From an uncultured Lactobacillus sp. (GTDB lineage Bacteria > Bacillota > Bacilli > Lactobacillales > Lactobacillaceae): a DNA stretch of 64,000 nt. Both the position numbers and the translations under genes were made by a program. Below are positions 7,390 to 15,975 of this stretch, piece after piece (the first letter of the stretch is position 1; each line of letters begins with the position of its first letter). The notes beneath the pieces were generated by a model, which ran no database searches, had not been told where the DNA came from, and worked only from the letters and a program-made list of their open reading frames with translations. The stretch is from positions 141,920 to 205,919 of the forward strand of contig CALFSK010000067.1 of the NCBI GenBank assembly GCA_937916845.1. The letters run 5' to 3'.

Positions 7390-8910
7390 ATGCCAGCGAT
7401 GACCACCTTAGTGACACCTGCAGAAAATCGCTTCTTTCTGTTAAGCGAGCGGGTACGGCGGCAAAGCAGTTTGCAGCAAATTAGTCCATTATTACGTGAG
7501 CACGTCACGATCAAAGCGGACAGTGATTTTTTGAAGCCAACGGTCCGTAACTTAATTATTCAAAAACACGCGGATTGGCTAACCGCCTGCAGTCACGAGT
7601 GGCAACTACTAGCTAGCTTGCCTTACGTGATTAATCCGAGTGAAGCGCGGACTCAGTGGCGACATTGCGAACTGTGCCACAAGCCGGTGCGCTATGAATA
7701 TCACGTTCAAAATAAACATAATCACCAGGAATTAGTGGTGGGTTCGGAATGTGTAAAAAAGTTCATGAACGCCGAAACTCGCTATTTAATGGTGATTACA
7801 ACTGAAGATAACCGCAACGCGGTCCAGCAGTATCAAACCCTGACGGAAGCAGTTCCCGTTGTGCCAACAATTATGTTTAAGCAGCCATGGCTACCGGATC
7901 TACCAGTGGCGCAACGCCCGCAGGCACAACAGTTGCGGCAGACGACAACGGATACGGTGACGACGTACTTAAGACGCCGAACGACTAAACTCCCGTTGCG
8001 TGAGCTACGTCCGGCTGAGCAAACTTATAAGCAACTGGCTGCCGATGAACAAGCCGTCGTGGATGCTGAAAAGCACGCGGCTCAGAAGCAATTAGCGCAA
8101 GACCAGCAGCAACGCCAAATCGCTGCGCAGCAGTCTGCGGATACGGCTGAACAAAAGTTACGCAATAGCCGGTCATACCGTCGCTATTTGAGTCAGTTAG
8201 CCGCAATTATCGTGACGCGTCTTGAACGCCCAGAAGCCAAACAACGGTTTGAAAAGTTAACGCCACCGAGCCTGTCAAAAACGTTAGTCAATTCCTACCA
8301 ATTTGGGCAAATGGTGATTGAGTACCGGCAAACGGGACGGATTCAAGTACGTCGGTTAGCCATGTTAGACCATCAATTCGTGCAGGATCTTGACCAAACG
8401 ACCCGTGAATTAGATCAGCGGCAAACGACGCGTTTCTACGACGACGTCTTCAACAGTTGTTGGGGATGGATTTATCATCAAGCAGCGGACCAGCGAGCGG
8501 ATTGGGAACGATTACTGACCACGCGGTGGGCGTCCCAGCTGACGTTGACGTGGTTTGAACAATTGTGTGACCAGACAACGGTAACCCAGATTGAAACGTG
8601 GTTAAGGGATCACGCAACGGAAACGATGCAACGTGAACTTGGTCGTCGGTTGGCCGCCAAGCCCGAGTTAGGGGTAATTGCGCGGCAACGCCTGACTAAG
8701 GGTGAACTACAAACCTTTTGTCGACGTGAACTGGCGACTAGTGAAACGATGGCAGACTTTAACCAGCGATTTGACCAGCAGTATCACTTGGTAACTGAAC
8801 GACAAGCCGAACTACACGAAACGTTAAGTTACTTTTATGTGGCACAGCATAGTGAGACTGACCACCAGGCGGCGATTCGACGCTTCCAGTGGCTATTAGA
8901 ACATCAGTAG
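7390..8910 (+). CDS. Unknown protein with zinc-ribbon-like N-terminus and coiled coil
   Basis: About 506 residues; no function recognised. What is visible: a possible metal site HCELCHKPVRYEY (two Cys two apart, about residues 56-68) completed by Cys in GSECVKKF; a Gln/Ala/Lys-rich helical stretch around residues 215-255 that looks like a coiled coil; and an overall basic, Gln-rich composition. I set the start at ATG 7390, preceded by GAGGGGAG; the longer open frame to the left would run through the ohyA terminator. The two parS sites begin 3 bases after its stop. Confidence 0.75.
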   Translation: MPAMTTLVTPAENRFFLLSERVRRQSSLQQISPLLREHVTIKADSDFLKPTVRNLIIQKHADWLTACSHEWQLLASLPYVINPSEARTQWRHCELCHKPVRYEYHVQNKHNHQELVVGSECVKKFMNAETRYLMVITTEDNRNAVQQYQTLTEAVPVVPTIMFKQPWLPDLPVAQRPQAQQLRQTTTDTVTTYLRRRTTKLPLRELRPAEQTYKQLAADEQAVVDAEKHAAQKQLAQDQQQRQIAAQQSADTAEQKLRNSRSYRRYLSQLAAIIVTRLERPEAKQRFEKLTPPSLSKTLVNSYQFGQMVIEYRQTGRIQVRRLAMLDHQFVQDLDQTTRELDQRQTTRFYDDVFNSCWGWIYHQAADQRADWERLLTTRWASQLTLTWFEQLCDQTTVTQIETWLRDHATETMQRELGRRLAAKPELGVIARQRLTKGELQTFCRRELATSETMADFNQRFDQQYHLVTERQAELHETLSYFYVAQHSETDHQAAIRRFQWLLEHQ

Positions 8911-8913
8911 GAA

Positions 8914-8929
8914 TGTTTCACGTGAAACA
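8914..8929. promoter_or_regulatory. parS site 1 (ParB/Spo0J binding)
   Basis: TGTTTCACGTGAAACA matches the Bacillus parS consensus TGTTNCACGTGAAACA exactly and is embedded in a 22-base perfect palindrome (8911-8932). Confidence 0.9.
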
Positions 8930-9020
8930 TTCGTGCAATTCAGAAAATATAAAAAGATGGCTATGGGCCATTTTTTTATATTTTAAGGGTATTTGTCTAG
9001 CCTAATGTGATATTGTTCAT

Positions 9021-9036
9021 TGTTCCACGTGAAACA
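9021..9036. promoter_or_regulatory. parS site 2 (ParB/Spo0J binding)
   Basis: TGTTCCACGTGAAACA is a second exact match to the parS consensus, 92 bases after the first. The pair occupies the gap between convergent genes. Confidence 0.9.
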
Positions 9037-9060
9037 ATTTCAAAGCGGATCTTTAGCCAA

Positions 9061-9100
9061 AAATAAGGCCACCCAACAACGTTGCTGGGTGGCCTTATTT
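9061..9100 (-). terminator. Terminator of the ECF transporter operon
   Basis: AAATAAGGCCACCCA/TGGGTGGCCTTATTT is a 40-base near-perfect palindrome just past the end of the leftward operon. It can work on both strands. Confidence 0.88.
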
Positions 9101-9109
9101 GATAAATAG

Positions 9110-9946
9110 TTATTTAAATGGATTCCAAAAACGTCCGCCGTTAACTTTAAACAGGGCAATGCCAAGTAAAATTAACAAAGCCACGACTAGTAACGCGAGG
9201 TAATCATTACGCTTGAACTTCTGAGCCATGTACCACGTCCGTTTTTTACCCTTACCAAAGCGGCGTAATTCCATCGCTTGGCTAATCACTTCAATCCGAT
9301 CCAGACTGGAGAAAATCAGTGGCAGCATAATTTGAATACCACCTTTGACCCGGGTCATGAACTTTGCCTTCTTAGAGATTTCAAACCCGCGGGCCTGTTG
9401 CGCTAAGCTGATTGTCCGGTAATCTGATTGAACATCCGGAATATAGCGGAGCGCAATGGCGACCGAGTAGCTGATACGATAAGAAATGCCAATCTTATTC
9501 AGACTAGCTGCGAATTCGCTAGGGTTGGTCGTCATCAAAAAGATCAGCGCCAACGGAACGGCAAACGTGTACTTGAGGAGCAAGTTAAACTCGTAAAAAA
9601 GTTGCTCCGTCGTTAAGTTGAAGTAGTGGTTAGAACTTCCTAGTAACAGGTGCTCAGTGCCATAAATATCTACCCCGTAGTGGGGGGCAAAGACGTAAAC
9701 CATGACGAGGTTCAACACGGAAAAACCGATGATAACGCTCATTACAAAGGATACGTCGCGATATTTTATTTTTGAAAATCGGAATAGGATTAACGAAAAA
9801 ACCATGACACCAAGCAAATAGCGGGTGTCGAATGTCATCATGCCAATGACGGATAGGCCAACAAAACTCAGCAGCTTGGTACTACCACTCAGGCGGTTTA
9901 AGAAGGTGTGCCGGTCATCGTAACCAATCAATAGTTGATGCTGCAT
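9110..9946 (-). CDS. ECF transporter transmembrane subunit (EcfT type)
   Basis: A 278-residue EcfT-family protein, the scaffold joining ATPases to the substrate-binding S component. Hydrophobic segments alternate with a cytoplasmic domain that carries the two coupling motifs: ARG in SLAQQARGFEIS (about residues 186-188) and the weaker second motif in AMELRRFGKG (about 223-232). Its ATG overlaps the TGA of the ATPase gene by one base (TGATG), so the two are translationally coupled. The gene order S-A-T and the Met-type T-box match the transporter called MtsABC (methionine-regulated ECF transporter) in subsystem annotation. The substrate is not experimentally settled to my knowledge. Confidence 0.9.
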   Translation of the reverse strand: MQHQLLIGYDDRHTFLNRLSGSTKLLSFVGLSVIGMMTFDTRYLLGVMVFSLILFRFSKIKYRDVSFVMSVIIGFSVLNLVMVYVFAPHYGVDIYGTEHLLLGSSNHYFNLTTEQLFYEFNLLLKYTFAVPLALIFLMTTNPSEFAASLNKIGISYRISYSVAIALRYIPDVQSDYRTISLAQQARGFEISKKAKFMTRVKGGIQIMLPLIFSSLDRIEVISQAMELRRFGKGKKRTWYMAQKFKRNDYLALLVVALLILLGIALFKVNGGRFWNPFK

Positions 9947-11646
9947 CAGCGTGCCTCCCGTTCAGCCTGAACAAACTTAGCCACAAATTCGGTCGGATTG
10001 ATCGCATGGGCTGCCGCTAACGAATAGAGGCTCGTCTTGGCTAATGAAGCTTGTTCAATAATGGCGTCGTTTGTGAGAACATCGGCTGGCGCTGCGTCCA
10101 TTAAAATATTCCCACCACCCAGAACAATCGTCCGGTCAGTGTATTCGAGCATGAGGTGCATGTCATGGGTAATCAGCATGATGGTCATGTCCTTTTCGTG
10201 ATTGATTTTCGTTAAAAAGCCCATCATTTCGGTGTAGTGTTGCAAGTCTTGTCCCGCGGTAGGTTCATCAAGAATGAGCATCGCTGGTTCCAGAACTAAG
10301 ATGGCTGCAATCGTCACGCGTTTCTTTTGGCCAAAACTCAGTGCCGAAATGGGCCAGTGCCGGAATTCGTAAAGTCCGCAGACTTTTAAAACGTCGTAAA
10401 CCCGTTGTTCGATGGTATCAGGGTCAACGCCCCGTAAAACTAGTCCGGCCGCGACTTCATCATAGATCAGTGTTTTTGAGATCATCTGGTTAGGATCTTG
10501 CAAAATATAGCCAATCTGATCGGCCCGTTCTTTGACAGATTGGCGCTCCAACGGCTGTCCATTAAAAGTCATCTGACCCTGTTGAGGGGTCAAGAAACCG
10601 GTAATCAGATTACTGAGCGTCGATTTACCAGTCCCATTTTGCCCAACGAGGCTGACCATCTCACCCCGATTGAGGGTAGTTGAGAGGTCGTTAATGATGG
10701 GTGCCTTAGGATCATAGCCAAAGGTCAAATGGTCGATGATCAGCAGTGGGTCCGGGTGCTGGACGGGCGCTTTTAAGGTCACACCCGCTGTCCAGCGTTG
10801 CAGCTGGTCCGTTAAGTCTGGCACTTGTAAATTGGCTAAGGAATCAATGTGTTGACACGTGTCGAGGTCAACACCAGCAAGCTTTAAAGCGGATAAATAT
10901 AACGGCTCCCGCAACCCAAGCTGGGCCATTAAGGACTGCCGTAAAATTGCTTCGGGCTTGTCATCGGCCACAATGGCACCGTCTTGCATGACAATCAAAC
11001 GGTCGATTGGCTGTTGTAGCACGTCTTCAATTCGGTGTTCGATAATTACTACGGTCAAATCTTGCGTATGGGTCAAGTGGTCGATCAACGCCATTGACGC
11101 TTTACCAGAGGCGGGATCGAGGCTTGCCAACGGTTCGTCAAACAGCAAAATCTTACTGTTATCGATTAGGACGCCGGCCATGGAGACCCGTTGTTTTTGA
11201 CCACCCGAGAGTTCTTGCGGCCGATGGGTCAATAAGTCCTTTAAGTCTAACGTCGTTGCCCATTTTGCGGTTGCTGCTTGCATCTCATCTTGTGATTGTT
11301 GATCGTTTTCTAGTGAAAACGCCATGTCTTCGACAACGGTCAGCCCGACAAACTGGCTGTCGGGATCTTGGAGGACGGTACCGACGTTCATGGAGAGGTC
11401 AAAAATGGAACTCTTCGTGACTTCTTTACCGGCGACCAGGGCAGTCCCATCCACCTTTCCAGGATAGGATTGTGGAATAAGTCCGTTCAAACATCGCCCT
11501 AAGGTGGACTTTCCAGAACCGGACGGCCCCGCAATCAGGACCTTTTCACCGGGATAAATATCCAGATTGATATGGCGTAACGTCGGTTCAGTTTGGCTGT
11601 TATATTGAAATGAAAAGTCTTTAAAGCTAATGATTGGTGCGGTCAT
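9946..11646 (-). CDS. ECF transporter duplicated ATPase
   Basis: A 566-residue protein with two fused ABC ATPase domains. Domain 1 has Walker A GPSGSGKST (residues 39-47), signature LSGGQKQR and Walker B ILLFDEP. Domain 2 has Walker A GQNGTGKST (about 338-346), signature LSFGQKKR and Walker B MLILDEP. It powers import through the EcfT partner. Most lactobacilli use two separate EcfA proteins for vitamin uptake; the fused form here is dedicated to this operon. Overlaps ecfT by one base, and lies 4 bases from the S-component gene. Confidence 0.93.
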   Translation of the reverse strand: MTAPIISFKDFSFQYNSQTEPTLRHINLDIYPGEKVLIAGPSGSGKSTLGRCLNGLIPQSYPGKVDGTALVAGKEVTKSSIFDLSMNVGTVLQDPDSQFVGLTVVEDMAFSLENDQQSQDEMQAATAKWATTLDLKDLLTHRPQELSGGQKQRVSMAGVLIDNSKILLFDEPLASLDPASGKASMALIDHLTHTQDLTVVIIEHRIEDVLQQPIDRLIVMQDGAIVADDKPEAILRQSLMAQLGLREPLYLSALKLAGVDLDTCQHIDSLANLQVPDLTDQLQRWTAGVTLKAPVQHPDPLLIIDHLTFGYDPKAPIINDLSTTLNRGEMVSLVGQNGTGKSTLSNLITGFLTPQQGQMTFNGQPLERQSVKERADQIGYILQDPNQMISKTLIYDEVAAGLVLRGVDPDTIEQRVYDVLKVCGLYEFRHWPISALSFGQKKRVTIAAILVLEPAMLILDEPTAGQDLQHYTEMMGFLTKINHEKDMTIMLITHDMHLMLEYTDRTIVLGGGNILMDAAPADVLTNDAIIEQASLAKTSLYSLAAAHAINPTEFVAKFVQAEREAR

Positions 11647-11650
11647 AGTA

Positions 11651-12211
11651 TTAACGTTCCTTTTTTAAGCTCCCACGTTGGGTCCGGGTCCGCGAGTATA
11701 AAACCAGTAGGATGGTCCCAATGATGGCAACTGAGATTGAGTCGATGATCCAGGTCGTGACGCCTTGAACGTACACTTTTGTTGCTGGTTCATGATAAAT
11801 AATGATATCACCGGTTGGGGCTAAAAGCACCCACCCAACAAAGTTAACGATCACTTGGTAAACGTTGAACCAAACTAATTTCGACGTGGAAAGGGCACCG
11901 TTAGCGATCTTGAGCCGGTTTTTAGCTAACCCGAAGGCGACTCCGATTAAACCATCAACGATGACCCATGTCCACCATGGTGAACCATAAGTGACGAAAT
12001 CGTTTAAAGCGTGGCCGATGAATACGGCTAGGCCGGCAGCAACTGGTCCGAAGATGGCGCCGAGTAGGGCCAGAAAACCAATGGAGACGTTGACCTGGGT
12101 ATTAGGAATCCCGGTTGGAATGGCCACAAACTTCATTAAGACAAAGATGACGGCGGCGCCAATCCCGGTAGCGACTACGGTACGGATAGAATTAGATTGC
12201 TGATTTTGCAT
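11651..12211 (-). CDS. ECF transporter S component, UPF0397 family
   Basis: A 186-residue hydrophobic protein with about five or six membrane segments. It has the UPF0397 hallmarks VVATGIGAAVIFVLMKFV near the start, IPTGIPNTQVN, and FGPVAAGLAVFIGHALND. It should be the substrate-binding subunit of the ECF transporter encoded by the next two genes. I chose ATG 12211 because AAGGAG lies 8 bases upstream; the longer GTG at 12220 overlaps that site. The preceding T-box leader with likely AUG specifier suggests a methionine-related substrate, an inference from regulation only. Confidence 0.88.
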   Translation of the reverse strand: MQNQQSNSIRTVVATGIGAAVIFVLMKFVAIPTGIPNTQVNVSIGFLALLGAIFGPVAAGLAVFIGHALNDFVTYGSPWWTWVIVDGLIGVAFGLAKNRLKIANGALSTSKLVWFNVYQVIVNFVGWVLLAPTGDIIIYHEPATKVYVQGVTTWIIDSISVAIIGTILLVLYSRTRTQRGSLKKER

Positions 12212-12269
12212 ACAAAACACTCCTTAGATATAAATAATAATGGCAAACAACGGTGATGAGCGGTATGGC

Positions 12270-12510
12270 AACGAAAAAAAACGCGCCTGAAAGTTTACAC
12301 TTTCAAGGACGCGTTTGTGCGTGTTACCACCTAGATTTTCCCCAAGGGGACTCGTCTTGATGTTAACGGATCGCTCCGACTAAGGTTGATTAGTGGCCCT
12401 AGTAGCTTCTTCGAGACCATCTTCGATCAACGTTGTCACCGCTTTGCACCAAGCACGGCTCTCTAAAGACAATGGTTAATCTACTCATCTCGTCACAGCT
12501 TTTTCTCATC
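12270..12510 (-). promoter_or_regulatory. T-box leader, probable Met specifier
   Basis: Read on the minus strand, the leader has a stem I with a typical distal loop (AGAGAGCCG and GGTGCAAAGCGG), a candidate specifier ATG at 12418-12420 within GAAGATGGT, the T-box core AGGTGGTAACACG at 12320-12332, and a terminator (12273-12316) with stem AAACGCGTCCTTGAAAGT and a T run. Uncharged tRNA-Met binding would allow readthrough into the ECF transporter genes. T-box call is strong; the codon assignment is by inspection. Confidence 0.88.
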
Positions 12511-12528
12511 TGAATTTAACTTATTACA

Positions 12529-12556
12529 GCATACGCCAAACCGTAAACCATCGCAA
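12529..12556 (-). promoter_or_regulatory. Promoter of the T-box/ECF operon
   Basis: On the minus strand: -35 TTGCGA (12551-12556), 16-base spacer, -10 TATGCT (12529-12534), shortly upstream of the T-box leader. Confidence 0.55.
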
Positions 12557-12769
12557 GCAAAACCAAGTGAAGGGCAGCGGTTACATTGACTTAGGCAGCA
12601 ATTAATTTGTGGCCCCAATGTAAAGTAATCAAACTATTATAGGAAGAATTAAAAGGTCATCGTGTTTAGCAGTGCTAATTGAATAAAGATAATAAAAGTA
12701 TATACAAATGATTTCATTTAGCTATTAAAAGGGGTAAACTAGTTACCAAGAACTTACTAAAGAAAGAGT

Positions 12770-13495
12770 GTGACTAATTTGGCTTACAAGTATGAAACGA
12801 TTGCCGACAGCTTACGAAACGATATCAAGTCCGGCAAATATACACCAGGTGAATTAATGCCGGATCAAAATAAGTTAGCGGCAAAGTTTGATACGACCCG
12901 GATTACGATCCACAAAGCGATTCAATTATTGATTATTGAAGGCATGGTCTACTCGAAACGGGGGGCTGGGACCTTTGTACGCAAAGACTTCGGTTTGACG
13001 GAACATCGGCAAGAAACGCAAGTCGACCGCCCGCTGGGGACGACCCGGACGCATGAGGGTAAAAAGGTTACGAGTAAGGTTTTGGAACTAGAAGCCCGCT
13101 TACCGACCAAGCGCGAAGCTGAACAGCTGATGATCGATGAAATGGACCCGGTTTACGTCATTCGGCGGACGCGGTTCGTTGATGGCAAAATTTGGGCCTA
13201 TGAGCACACAATCATGCCGACCGGCTTAGTCACGTTGACGAAGAAAGTTTTGGAAGGGTCAATTTATGGCTATTTGGAACGGGAACACGGGATGACGATT
13301 GCTGGCTCCCACCGAATCATCTCTGCGGCGAAGGCAACGGATGAGGACGTCGAGGCCATGGGTGCAACGTTAAATGAGCCCGTTCTAGTCATTAATCAGG
13401 TCAGTTACATGGATGATGGCCAGCCGTTTGAAGTTTCGGAATCGCATTTTCCGTACGCGACGAGTACCGTGGTTGCGGATATTCAAGTCCATTAA
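12770..13495 (+). CDS. GntR/HutC-family transcription regulator
   Basis: A 241-residue regulator. The N-terminal winged helix (residues 1-75) has the GntR signature LAAKFDTTRITIHKAIQLLIIEG. The C-terminal part (about 90-238) is a UTRA effector domain with VYVIRRTRF and the terminal SESHFPY. Such proteins repress sugar or amino-sugar genes and are released by a phosphorylated sugar. It starts at GTG 12770 behind a weak AGAAAGAG site. No catabolic gene is adjacent in the same direction, so its target is unknown. GTATATAC upstream near 12700 could be its own operator (weak). Confidence 0.88.
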   Translation: MTNLAYKYETIADSLRNDIKSGKYTPGELMPDQNKLAAKFDTTRITIHKAIQLLIIEGMVYSKRGAGTFVRKDFGLTEHRQETQVDRPLGTTRTHEGKKVTSKVLELEARLPTKREAEQLMIDEMDPVYVIRRTRFVDGKIWAYEHTIMPTGLVTLTKKVLEGSIYGYLEREHGMTIAGSHRIISAAKATDEDVEAMGATLNEPVLVINQVSYMDDGQPFEVSESHFPYATSTVVADIQVH

Positions 13496-13540
13496 ACCGA
13501 CGTTAGTATGATCAAAAAAATAGTGAAATGTCTTTTATGA

Positions 13541-13574
13541 AAAGTCACCGAGCAAATCTGCGGTGACTTTTTTA
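13541..13574 (+). terminator. Terminator of the GntR gene
   Basis: AAAAGTCACCG/CGGTGACTTTTTT hairpin with a 10-base loop. Confidence 0.9.
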
Positions 13575-13683
13575 ATATGTGGTGCTAAAACACTGGTGTA
13601 GATTGCATTCGCTTACTAAGAGCGTCATAATTAAGTCAACAAAAGTAAGCGCTCTATTTTAACTTAATTAGGGGGGATCGCAT

Positions 13684-14019
13684 ATGCCAGAGAATTTTTA
13701 CCAACGGCTAGTCGATAAGTATGAACCAATGACGGAAGCAGCGTTTTTGACGCTCGTGAGTGTTCGTAAGCCAATTAAAAGTGAGGATATTCCCGCAAAG
13801 ATTGCGACGTTAACGGATAATAAGCTACAACTTGGTTTGGGGACGTTGTTTACTAATTTACACGCCATGACAAGGGACTACCTCATGACTGAACAAGTGG
13901 ATGATGACGATGTGCACACGTACGAAATCACGGGGAGTGGTGAATCCGTTTTAGAAGCGGAATACGCACGTTTAAAGCTACTCAATCAAATCTGCGAGAA
14001 TGAAAAGATTCAGGAATAA
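13684..14019 (+). CDS. PadR-like winged-helix regulator
   Basis: A 111-residue PadR-type regulator: TEAAFLTLVSVRKPI resembles the first helices of the winged helix, and LGLGTLFTNLHAM aligns with the recognition helix region (usually GTLYxxL). An ATG at 13684 has a GGGGGGA ribosome site. It is the first gene of an operon with two DUF2812 membrane proteins, the usual PadR/DUF2812 pairing in Firmicutes, and probably represses its own operon. The inducer is unknown. Confidence 0.85.
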   Translation: MPENFYQRLVDKYEPMTEAAFLTLVSVRKPIKSEDIPAKIATLTDNKLQLGLGTLFTNLHAMTRDYLMTEQVDDDDVHTYEITGSGESVLEAEYARLKLLNQICENEKIQE

Positions 14020-14060
14020 CCGACAAATAATCGGGGGAGTATTTGAAAGAAGGGGTTTCA

Positions 14061-14849
14061 ATGCGTCGGTATAAATTAACAATCAAGGGTTCTGAATCTG
14101 AACTGAAATGGCTCAACCACTTGGCTAAAAAGGGGTGGCTCTTAAAAAGTGTTCGCGGCAACTGGTATCAATTTACCAAGACGTCCAAAACGTACCGCCT
14201 GTTTAGTGAGTACGTCACGGATGACGTGGCCACTGATTTAAAGCAGCCACAAGGACCGTTTCAAGTGTTAACAACGGTTCACTTAACGAATCCAGAGATT
14301 TGGGTCTGTTACTCGGGCACGACTGAACCGCAATTACAGGCGACCAGGGTCGATGCGGGTGATGCAGAATTACAATTGAAAATTGCCTTAGCGATGCGAG
14401 GGCACCTGTTAAACAGGATGAACATTCTATTTGCAATCGGGTTGCTCCTCGTTATCGGGTTAATTTACTTCAACGTTTTCACGGATGACGGTATGGAGTG
14501 GATTGTTTTCTTCTGGTTAGTGATTAGCTTTACACCGGCCTTTATGGCGGGGAAAGTACACCGGCAGTCCAACGCATTACGCGTACGCACCGGCGACTAC
14601 AAAGGCGCTTGGCGGCCAACGCAGCACGTCTTTTTGAAGCATATGCCACATGATTTGGACTTAGATAAGGTCAAAGACATTGGTGAATGGACGTTGGTCG
14701 GCCATGATCAAAAGGGGACGTACTGGTATGACGTGCGGTCACTAGCCAGCTTAGCGGAAATTAAGCAAACGCTACAGTCAGTCGTTGGTGATAGCGTTGA
14801 CGTATCGGTTATGAGCTACTTGGGTTTAGCACCAATCGGTTATATTTAA
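14061..14849 (+). CDS. DUF2812 membrane protein, first copy
   Basis: A 262-residue protein of the DUF2812 family. The conserved N-terminus LKWLNHLAKKGWLLKSV (about residues 13-29) is followed by a soluble domain, then two adjacent membrane segments (about 120-160) and a C-terminal soluble part. I set the start at ATG 14061 behind AGAAGGGG; an upstream TTG at 14043 is less likely. It lies 41 bases after padR and 21 before a paralogue of the same layout. Function unknown; DUF2812 genes usually travel with PadR regulators and are suspected to serve envelope stress or export. Confidence 0.85.
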   Translation: MRRYKLTIKGSESELKWLNHLAKKGWLLKSVRGNWYQFTKTSKTYRLFSEYVTDDVATDLKQPQGPFQVLTTVHLTNPEIWVCYSGTTEPQLQATRVDAGDAELQLKIALAMRGHLLNRMNILFAIGLLLVIGLIYFNVFTDDGMEWIVFFWLVISFTPAFMAGKVHRQSNALRVRTGDYKGAWRPTQHVFLKHMPHDLDLDKVKDIGEWTLVGHDQKGTYWYDVRSLASLAEIKQTLQSVVGDSVDVSVMSYLGLAPIGYI

Positions 14850-14870
14850 TCATTACGGGGAAGCGATTTT

Positions 14871-15683
14871 ATGTGGAAGCATAGGTTTATGATCAAAGGG
14901 TCCAAGGAAGAGCTGGCGTGGCTGAATCGGGAAGCCAAACGTCATTACTTGTTAGTCGGTATTTGGAATAGCTGGTACCACTTTAAGCGGGTCACAACGA
15001 CCTACCAAATTTTTAGCGAGTACGTCTCGACGGATTTTGTGCCGGAGTTGGCAAAGGCGAATCAACAGTTCAAGGTGTTGGCAACTTATGAAGTTTCTAA
15101 TCCACATATTCAAGTTGTCTACACGGGGACGGATCAAGCGGTCGCTACTAAGGTGTTACCGGGCGACCCCCAGATGCGGTTAAAAGTGGGCCTGCGGATG
15201 CGTGATCAGGCCATGAATACCGTTAACGTCGTTCTCTATTCGGCGGTGGCGTTCTTAGGGATTGTAATGTTCCTGATTTTAAATATCGACGATGCAAATC
15301 GGGGTGAAAACGCGATGACCATTTGGTTCTTTGCGGCGGTTATCATTGGGGTGGTCGTCTTTCGACTTTACCGGGCAGCTAAGCAACTTCAAGATCAGAT
15401 TGTCATTTTAAGACGGGATACGGAAAACTATGACGGCGCGTGGATGCCGACGATGCACGTATTCATCGATCCGTTAACGACGGATTTGGATACCGAAGCG
15501 TTAAAGAGTCTTGGTCGGTGGTCGTTAGTTAATCAGACGAGCAAAGGGGCTTACTGGTATGACTTGCAGACGTTGGCCAGTGCGTCAGATATTAAAGCGA
15601 GTTTAAAGCCGTATACCACACCAACGACCCACGTCAGTGTTGTCAGCTGGCTAGGATTGGCACCATTAGGGTGGTTTATGTAA
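14871..15683 (+). CDS. DUF2812 membrane protein, second copy
   Basis: A 270-residue paralogue of the preceding gene: the same LAWLNREAKRHYLLVGIW N-terminus, two central membrane segments (about residues 120-165), and a shared C-terminal end VSVVSWLGLAPLGW against VSVMSYLGLAPIGY in its neighbour. The duplication is ancient, since identity is only moderate. ATG 14871 has a GGGGAAG ribosome site. Last gene of the padR operon, with a terminator right after it. The two products may form a heteromeric complex (inference). Confidence 0.85.
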   Translation: MWKHRFMIKGSKEELAWLNREAKRHYLLVGIWNSWYHFKRVTTTYQIFSEYVSTDFVPELAKANQQFKVLATYEVSNPHIQVVYTGTDQAVATKVLPGDPQMRLKVGLRMRDQAMNTVNVVLYSAVAFLGIVMFLILNIDDANRGENAMTIWFFAAVIIGVVVFRLYRAAKQLQDQIVILRRDTENYDGAWMPTMHVFIDPLTTDLDTEALKSLGRWSLVNQTSKGAYWYDLQTLASASDIKASLKPYTTPTTHVSVVSWLGLAPLGWFM

Positions 15684-15685
15684 TC

Positions 15686-15726
15686 AAAAGTGAGACTAGG
15701 ATAACGACCTGGTCTCACTTTTTTAT
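15686..15726 (+). terminator. Terminator of the padR/DUF2812 operon
   Basis: AAAAGTGAGAC/GTCTCACTTTTTT hairpin directly after the last stop codon. Confidence 0.92.
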
Positions 15727-15727
15727 A

Positions 15728-15960
15728 CTTTTTCTTATAAATTAAATAATATCAAATGACAATAAATAAAATAAGTAGTATTCTGAATTAGAAGACAAAG
15801 CCGGAATGTGTGGTATGTTTATTAAGTTATTTTTGATTATTAAAATGAAAATAAATTATACTATGAATATTTTTGTATTCATCACATTATTTTCACAAAA
15901 TCAGTTTACCTTATAGATATAAACATTCAGTCAAAGCTGGCTGAAGAGTCGTCAAAACTT
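15728..15960. other. AT-rich gap with no gene
   Basis: About 230 bases that are markedly more AT-rich than the surroundings, leading to the orphan AP2-like gene. No ORF or convincing hairpin seen. The composition shift suggests that this gene and its upstream region were acquired. Confidence 0.6.
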
Positions 15961-15975
15961 AGCGAGGTGATTTTG

